A stretch of DNA of 64,000 nt from Eriocheir sinensis (lineage: Eukaryota; Arthropoda; Malacostraca; Decapoda; Varunidae). Below the pieces are notes generated by a model. It was not told the origin of the DNA, ran no database searches, and saw only the letters and a list, made by a program, of their open reading frames with translations. Numbering within the stretch: position 1 is the stretch's first letter; each line of letters opens with the position of its first letter. The DNA lies in the NCBI RefSeq assembly GCF_024679095.1, contig NC_066518.1, forward strand, positions 12,093,857 through 12,157,856. Direction: 5' to 3'. Position numbers and translations under genes: made by a program. This document shows, piece by piece, positions 58,801-64,000 of the stretch.

Positions 58801-58959
58801 GTAGAAGAATAAACGTCACTCAGCATGGCTCGTGTGTCTGCCTGCATCTACTCCGTCTTAGTGTGTTTGCCATCCACTAACACAAGACAGAGCACAGATT
58901 GGCCTTGACTCTTCCTCGGCTTCCGTTATACACTGGCCATTGACTGACACTTTTTCAGT

Positions 58960-59215
58960 TCGTCGATAACCTCCATTACCACCTGTGTACGTCTTGCTCT
59001 GTTGTGTACGTTGTCATGGCTTGGCTGCGTGTACGTGTGATAACCTTCATTTCCCTTCTGTGTGCGTCTTGTGTGTGTACGTTACTTTGCCAACGTCTCG
59101 TGTACGTTTGATAACCATTGTCCTCATATGTGGGTCTTGGTCGTGTGATGTGCGTTACCTTGCCTTGGCCGAGTGTATGTGTGGCACTGTGTACGTAGCC
59201 TCACAGTTAATACTT
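58960..59215. repeat. ~72-bp degenerate minisatellite, 3-4 copies
   Basis: GATAACC, a CATTWCC motif, TGTGTGCGTCTTG, TGTGTACGTT, CTTGGC/TTTGCC and CGTGTACGT recur with GATAACC at 58965, 59039 and 59110. Confidence 0.82.
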
Positions 59216-59254
59216 CTGTCAGATAATACAATATTCTCCAACTGAAACTGACCT

Positions 59255-59358
59255 ACCCTGGCCTCTCATTGTTTAGTCTTTTACTGGAGCAATGCGTGGT
59301 GGGCTTTTGTTTTCTGTTTTTAATGCCCTTTAGTTGTTTCCATTGGTGTAAAAAAAAG
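59255..59358 (+). mobile_element. Solo 3' UTR end of LINE C family
   Basis: GGCCTCTCATTGTTTAGTC, CTGGAGCAATGCGTGGTGGGC, a T run, ATGCCCTTTAGTTGTTTCC and ATTGGTGTAAAAAAA follow the LINE C 3' UTR order. This is the most diverged of the five copies. Confidence 0.68.
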
Positions 59359-59464
59359 TTCAGGTAAGGAAATAAACCATAATTATCGTAAAGCTTCATA
59401 GACAGTATTTAGGCACTAGTTAATTTTTATACCACAGCACGAATTTCTAGAGGATCTTTTTCGA

Positions 59465-59640
59465 TGTCAGAACTAATTGCATCGGTGCGTAATAATTGAC
59501 AAGCAAACCCTATATCTCTTTACATCAGGATAATTTCAAGAGTGCGTACAAATTGGCAAACACACCCTATCTCTTTTTACGTTCGAACTAATTCCAACGG
59601 TGTGTACTAATTAGCAAATAGACACCCCTTATGAGTGACC
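59465..59640. repeat. 58-bp tandem repeat, 3 copies
   Basis: AACTAATTGCATCGGTGCGT, GATAATTTCAAGAGTGCGT and AACTAATTCCAACGGTGTGT at 59471, 59529 and 59586. Each is followed by AATTGACAAGCAAACCCTAT-like sequence and CTCTTTACATC or a variant. Confidence 0.87.
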
Positions 59641-60025
59641 CAACGTTGCTAGATTGTCGTACTCAGCCTCATATTTTTGCCGATTTCCGACCCAAAAACT
59701 GCCTCCTCGACCCCAATAACTGCTTTCATATATAGTTATCGTTAAAATGGTTAACTTTTGGTGTTTTTTGGCAATAAATATGTCTCAGAAACCGGTAAAT
59801 ACGAGGCTTTTGAGTACGATAATATGACAACGGTGCCTATGACTCCCTTGCGGTCGGCGGCTCCCAAGTCTCGTGATTAGTGGCCAGGAACGCCGCGGCC
59901 CCGCTCCTGATGGCGTCGCGGCGCGCCCACTCCTCAGGATCATGAGTTAGCGGCCTGTGTGCTCAATCTTCGGCCGCCGTATCCTCTAATTTGCATATCA
60001 ATTCACCAAGTTTTGATTGATGCAG
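59640..60025. other. Anonymous sequence
   Basis: No repeat or gene recognised. CpG-containing at 59840-59930. Confidence 0.4.
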
Positions 60026-60029
60026 ATCC

Positions 60030-60314
60030 TGAGGCTGGAGGACACCGCCGTCTTCCTCGCCTTCTCCATTTCCTCTTGCTTCGCCATCTCCCTTTCCTCC
60101 ACTTTCTCTCCTCCTTTCTCCTCCTTTGTCCTCCTCCTCCTCCTCTTCCTCCTTTTCCATCCTCATCTTTCTCTTTCTCCCTGCTCATCTTCCTCCTTCT
60201 CCCTCATCTTCCTTCTCCCTCCATCTTTCTTCTTCCTCCTCCTCCTTCTCCTCACCCTCATCTTCTTCCTCCTCCTCCTCTTCTTTCTCCTTCCTCTCCT
60301 CCTCCTCCTCCTCC

Positions 60315-60347
<33 letters not shown>

Positions 60348-60605
60348 TCCTCAATTTCCTCCTCTTTAATTCTTCTTTTCCTCTCCCTCAACATCATTAC
60401 CATCATCATCATCATCGTCGTCACCATCACCACCACCCTCCTACTCCTCCCCTTCTTCTCCTCCTCGTCTTCACCCTCTTTAATGGTTATTTTCCTCCCC
60501 CTCAACATCATTACCACCACCACCACCACCACCACCACCCTCTTTCTTCTCGTATTCCCTCCCTTCTCTTCCGCCGTTCCGATGAGCAGCAACAAGGGGG
60601 AGTAA
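60030..60605. repeat. CT-rich tract with (TCC)n and (CAC/CAT)n
   Basis: CTCCTTC-rich from 60045. TCC run at about 60297-60340, CAT/CGT triplets at 60390-60425 and CAC at 60510-60540. TTTAATTCTTCTTTTCCTC, CCCTCAACATCATTACCATC near 60364 and TTTAATGGTTATTTTCCTC, CCCTCAACATCATTACCACC near 60478 are ~115-bp duplicates. Confidence 0.88.
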
Positions 60606-60934
60606 TCACGCTCTTTGTAGCTGTTGATGTCCTTGTAACCTTTGTCAGTCCGTAAGGTTTCGTCGCGTCGCTGCAAGATTAGTCAGCCATACCGAGGACG
60701 AAGCGTGTGGTATACAAAGACGCGGTGGGTGTCGCGTACCCTACCGAGGATTGGCATTTCGTAGTTTAGTTTATCTGTGCTGGATGTGAAGTGATTGTAG
60801 CGAGCTTTTTATTTCATGGTATAGGTTGCTGGCAGGCACTGTAAATAACATTCGTCTGCGCCACTAACAGGCTGGGGTCATTCAAGAGAGTCCTCATGAG
60901 AGCCTACCGTCGCTATGGGCAACACCTAAAAATA

Positions 60935-61172
60935 AAAAGATAAATAAATAAATAAGTTAAATAAATAAGGATAAATAAATAAGATAAATAACAAAGAAAA
61001 TAAATAAATAAAGAAATAGATAAATAAATAAGATAAATAAGATAAATAAATAAATAAGTTAAATAAATAAATAAAGATAAATAAATAAGATAAATAACAA
61101 AGAAAATAAATAAATAAAGAAATAGATAAATAAATAAGATAAATAAGATAATAAATAAATAAGTTCAGTTTG
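60935..61172. repeat. (TAAA)n tract with a 106-bp duplication
   Basis: AAAT/AAGAT tetranucleotides run throughout. The block AAGATAAATAACAAAGAAAA, then TAAATAAATAAAGAAATAG occurs at 60981 and 61087. The tract could be the expanded A-rich tail of an unrecognised retroposon to its left (60840-60930), which is a guess. Confidence 0.9.
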
Positions 61173-61384
61173 ACTATCTAAATACGTTGCTAAAGTTAAT
61201 ATTGAGTTGAAAACGCAAACTTCAGAAGACGATGTGTGTGTTAACGTATAGGTAAGAAGATGATGTATGTATAAATATATAAATGATTATGTATGTATAA
61301 TATAAATAGACTTCTTTTCATCTTTAGCCGCTAATATAAAGAGATACCAAAAATCTTCAACCTGCTAAGACTGTCAATAATGAG

Positions 61385-61485
61385 CTGCGTGGCGGGGGCG
61401 GGGGGCGGGGAGGGGGCTGTGCATACGGGCGGGAGGAGGGGAGAGTGGGGAGAGGGTAGGGGGAGTCATCAGGGGGAGTAGGGTA
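61385..61485 (+). repeat. G-rich block
   Basis: GGGGGCGGGG, GGGAGG and GGGGAG runs, quadruplex-prone on the plus strand. Confidence 0.75.
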
Positions 61486-61574
61486 GGGAAGCTGATGGAA
61501 CGGAAAGTGACCCTAAAAATCAATATCAACTCCCCAGCGGAAATGAGTCAATTTATCTGCATCCACCACGTCAC

Positions 61575-61757
61575 TGCGCCGGGGGGGAGGGGGGCGAGGA
61601 GGGGATGTGGAAAGGGCAAGAGAGGGGGGGGGCGTCTGCGTGTGTGGAGGAGGAGGAGGTGCAGAAGGGGAGGTGGAACGGGAAAGGTGGAGCGTCTGTG
61701 TGAGTGTGTAGGGGGTGAGGTGGAGAAAGGGATGTGGAAAGGGCAAGTGGATGGGGC

Positions 61758-61792
<35 letters not shown>
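61575..61792 (+). repeat. ~63-bp G-rich minisatellite, 3 copies, ending in (TG)n
   Basis: GGGATGTGGAAAGGGCAAG followed by GGGGCGTCTGYGTGTGTG, with GCGTCTG anchors near 61629, 61692 and 61755. The last copy expands into a TG run at 61761-61792. Confidence 0.87.
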
Positions 61793-61793
<1 letters not shown>

Positions 61794-61928
61794 AGCGAGG
61801 GTTAGGGGTGGGGTGGCTGGGGAAGCGGTGCGGAGAGGCGGAGGGAGATCTGAGGGTTCTTGAAGTTCGTGTTTGCCCGGGAATAGCTGAGCGATTCCTG
61901 ACAGCTGCTGAATATCCATGAAGTGCGA

Positions 61929-62260
61929 GAACGAGGGAAACGAAGCCAACATTTACTACTTCAGAACCGCCGGTAACGTGTGCCGAATGAACGGGGGAAA
62001 CGAAGGAATGCCGAATGAACGAGGAAAACGAATGAACGAGGAAAACGAAGGAAAAACGAATAAATGAAACGAATGAATGAATGAAGGGAAATAAAGGAAT
62101 GCCGAATGAACGATGGAAATGAAGGAATGCCGAATGAACGATGGAAATGAAGGAATGTGGAATGAACGATGGAAATGAAGGAATGCCGAATGAACGAGAG
62201 AAACGAAGCCGACATTTTTTGCCTTAGAACCGCCGGTAATGTGTGCCGAATGCCCACAAC
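61929..62260. repeat. 28-bp minisatellite inside a ~264-bp direct duplication
   Basis: The unit AATGCCGAATGAACGATGG, AAATGAAGG repeats at exactly 28 bases at 62098, 62126, 62154 and 62182, with diverged GAATGAACGAGGAAAACG units at 61985-62095. The array is bracketed by AACGAAGCCAACATTTACTA and AACGAAGCCGACATTTTTTG, each running to AGAACCGCCGGTAAYGTGTG, CCGAATG. Confidence 0.9.
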
Positions 62261-62340
62261 CCACTGATTATGTTTTCAGTTTCTAAAATGCGCCTTTAAT
62301 TTTAACACTAACAAAACAATGAAATGAAAACAGCGTCAGT

Positions 62341-62500
62341 ATTACGATCATCATTATCATCATCATCATCATCATCATCATCATTATTACTACTAACTTG
62401 GGTATAATTTTATGGTTATGATTGTCCTGCTGATTACTTTCAGTGTTGTCATCGCCGTCATTATCATCATCAATATCATCATCATTATCATACTTTTCAC
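62341..62500. repeat. (CAT)n trinucleotide repeats
   Basis: CAT run at about 62349-62384 and a second imperfect CAT run at 62458-62492. Confidence 0.9.
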
Positions 62501-62639
62501 CATCAAGACAATCTGTAGGAGAATCAGGAACAGCCACATTATGATCATCCTTACAATAATAATAAAAAAAAACTTTAACTAATTAGAGTGACTGAATCAA
62601 TTACACACATTGTGATTATCTCAAGATTTGACTCTCCCT

Positions 62640-63145
62640 CTGTCTATCTGTCTATATCTTTTTATCTCTCTATTTATCTATCTTTCTCACTCGTAGCTGC
62701 CATCATTTCTGGTTGTCTTTATTCATATGTTTGTATTCCTCATCACTGATGGTGCATTGGCGTGGCCTCGTCTGTCACTGTCCATGGTAATACCGCCGAT
62801 AAGATATGTGCATAAGTTACAAAACTTCTCCAGGGATCACCTTGCCGGAAAAGCACTGAGAATCGCTTTTATGAAATTTGTAAAGTTTTATTTGACAACT
62901 CTGAATGTATCCGGCGTAAGGTTGACAGATCCGACACCCATTTTCCGTTTGGCTTGATTCGTATTATCAAAGTTGAACAGTGACGGAAGGGAGACGGTGT
63001 TAATAGTGACGTGGGAAGGTGTTTGGTGACGGCTTTGTCGCGGCAACGGTATCGTTAGTGTAAAGGTGTCTCGAGGATTGACAGGTAAATGCTTTGATCT
63101 CTGTGTCGGTAATCCTTAGGTAAGTCCACAGTGAAAATACACCAA
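62640..63145. other. Anonymous sequence left of the MITE
   Basis: Short TCTG/TCTA imperfect repeats at 62638-62690, otherwise unique and unrecognised. Confidence 0.4.
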
Positions 63146-63148
63146 CAC

Positions 63149-63151
63149 TAA
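63149..63151 (+). repeat. Left TAA target-site duplication of the MITE
   Basis: TAA immediately left of the inverted end, identical to the bases at 63845-63847. Confidence 0.75.
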
Positions 63152-63844
63152 GGCCTCTTTCACACGAGCGGTTTCTGCCGCTCCGGCACATGCCGGAGCG
63201 GCAGCCGCATGCCCTTTCACAAGAGCGGTTTCTGCCGCTCCGGCGAGCGGCAGCCGCATGGCACCTGGACATCTATATGGTCAAGTGCGGTGTCTGCTGC
63301 ATCCGCTTCGGTACCTCCTTCAGTCATATTTGTAATCTTCTCTTGAGGGATCCTACAAACAAGGCCGTCTTTCAATCTCGGAGATCAACAGCTCCGTGTC
63401 ATGATAATTTTTAATTAGCCATAACCCTGAAATTTATATGCAGATGTTTGTTGTACAGAGGTATACATAATTAATATGCAAGACACATACATTTTCAATA
63501 TACATTAATTGAAAGTTTATAAGATGGAAAATACAGTGCATACCAGCTTTTCCAATGATGCAAAGTGGTCGCGTGCCTTTCCTCCCAGTGTTGACAGACA
63601 ACTATCCCTCGCCGCACGCGGCAAACACCGCATGTGTGAACGCGCCCATAGCAACACATGACCACCGAAACCGCTGTGCGGCATTTATGCCGCTGCGGTC
63701 TTGCTGGCAGTCCGGCAGGGTGCGGCTGCCGAAGCGGCAGTCCTGCCGCTCCGGCTTCGTGTGAACGCACCCATAGGAGTCAACGTAAAGCTAAACCGTC
63801 CGGCACGTGCCTCAGCGGCAGAAACCGCTCGTGTGAAAGGGGCC
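63152..63844. mobile_element. Complete PIF/Harbinger-type MITE with TAA target duplication
   Basis: The left end GGCCTCTTTCACACGAGCGG and the reverse complement of the right end GGCCCCTTTCACACGAGCGG differ at one of 20 positions. The similarity extends to about 45 bases (GTTTCTGCCGCT, then GGCACRTGCCGG). The element is flanked by TAA at 63149-63151 and 63845-63847. A three-base TWA target duplication with G-rich terminal repeats is the established hallmark of PIF/Harbinger elements. At 693 bp, with no transposase motif, it is non-autonomous. Subterminal copies of the GCGGTTTCTGCCGCTCCGGC segment occur at 63221, and related inverted CGGCAG segments at 63690-63760. Confidence 0.87.
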
Positions 63845-63847
63845 TAA
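63845..63847 (+). repeat. Right TAA target-site duplication of the MITE
   Basis: TAA immediately right of the inverted end, matching 63149-63151. Confidence 0.75.
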
Positions 63848-63881
63848 GGTAACAGCATTCAAGCCTCTTAAATGAAACACT

Positions 63882-64000
63882 TAAAGCCGCGTCCATACTA
63901 GGCTTCACTAGGCGACTCATGAGGCGACTCGTGCACCGCCTCACGGGAGGGGGTGTCCACACTGTTTCCACGGCTGCCTCATCCTGCCTCGCCAGTCATA
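63882..64000 (+). mobile_element. Possible left end of a second MITE-like element, cut by the window
   Basis: AAAGCCGCGTCCATACTAGG followed by GGCGACTCATGAGGCGACTC and GCACCGCCTCACGGG resembles the GC-rich, internally repetitive start of non-autonomous DNA transposons. The other end is outside the window. Confidence 0.3.

Noticed and set aside
58258..58819. CRISPR-like array or a Phe/Arg/Asp-rich repeat protein
   Set aside because: The 32-bp units are contiguous without unique spacers and the DNA is eukaryotic. All three minus frames are open, as expected from a stop-free repeat unit.

Overview
This is eukaryotic, non-coding, repeat-dominated DNA. I recognise no host protein-coding gene, rRNA or functional tRNA. 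TTAGG/CCTAA-type (arthropod telomere) tracts, very dense GA and GT microsatellites, tRNA-derived SINEs and several families of decayed non-LTR retrotransposons together suggest an arthropod, most likely a decapod crustacean (a crab or relative). That assignment is inference; no diagnostic host gene is present.

Layout. 0-2.05 kb: a decayed CR1/L2/Jockey-like LINE on the minus strand, abutting a GA-GT-CA compound microsatellite. 2.3-9.2 kb: CT-rich sequence, a ~155-bp array, an interstitial TTAGG tract, a ~135-bp array, TTCC repeats, purine-rich arrays, a G-rich block and a ~60-bp array. 9.2-24 kb: microsatellites, small tandem duplications, a CCTAA tract and two minus-strand tRNA-derived SINEs. 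24-33.4 kb: a plus-strand SINE with complete B box and A-rich tail, a GC-rich promoter-like stretch, two CT-rich minisatellites and a 5'-truncated minus-strand LINE. The 3' end of that LINE recurs alone at 14.5, 30.5, 53.9 and 59.3 kb. 33.4-43.9 kb: mostly anonymous sequence with ~70-bp arrays, a tandemly duplicated SINE head and a TGG-rich block. 43.9-48.1 kb: the best-preserved element, a minus-strand LINE with ORF1 zinc knuckles, an endonuclease and a reverse transcriptase, bracketed by two long TC tracts (347 and 173 bp). 48-63 kb: LINE 3' ends, another LINE C-terminal fragment and at least ten degenerate minisatellites. 63.15-63.85 kb: a complete 693-bp MITE with ~45-bp inverted ends and a TAA target duplication, as expected for PIF/Harbinger.

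All transposon ORFs are broken by stops and frameshifts, so nothing here looks autonomously mobile. The strongest unexplained theme is that much of the DNA between microsatellites and transposons is itself low-copy degenerate tandem repeat (units mostly 55-165 bp, 2-10 copies) in about thirty unrelated arrays. A second theme is that many transposon boundaries fall exactly on dinucleotide microsatellites. All array boundaries were read by eye and are approximate.
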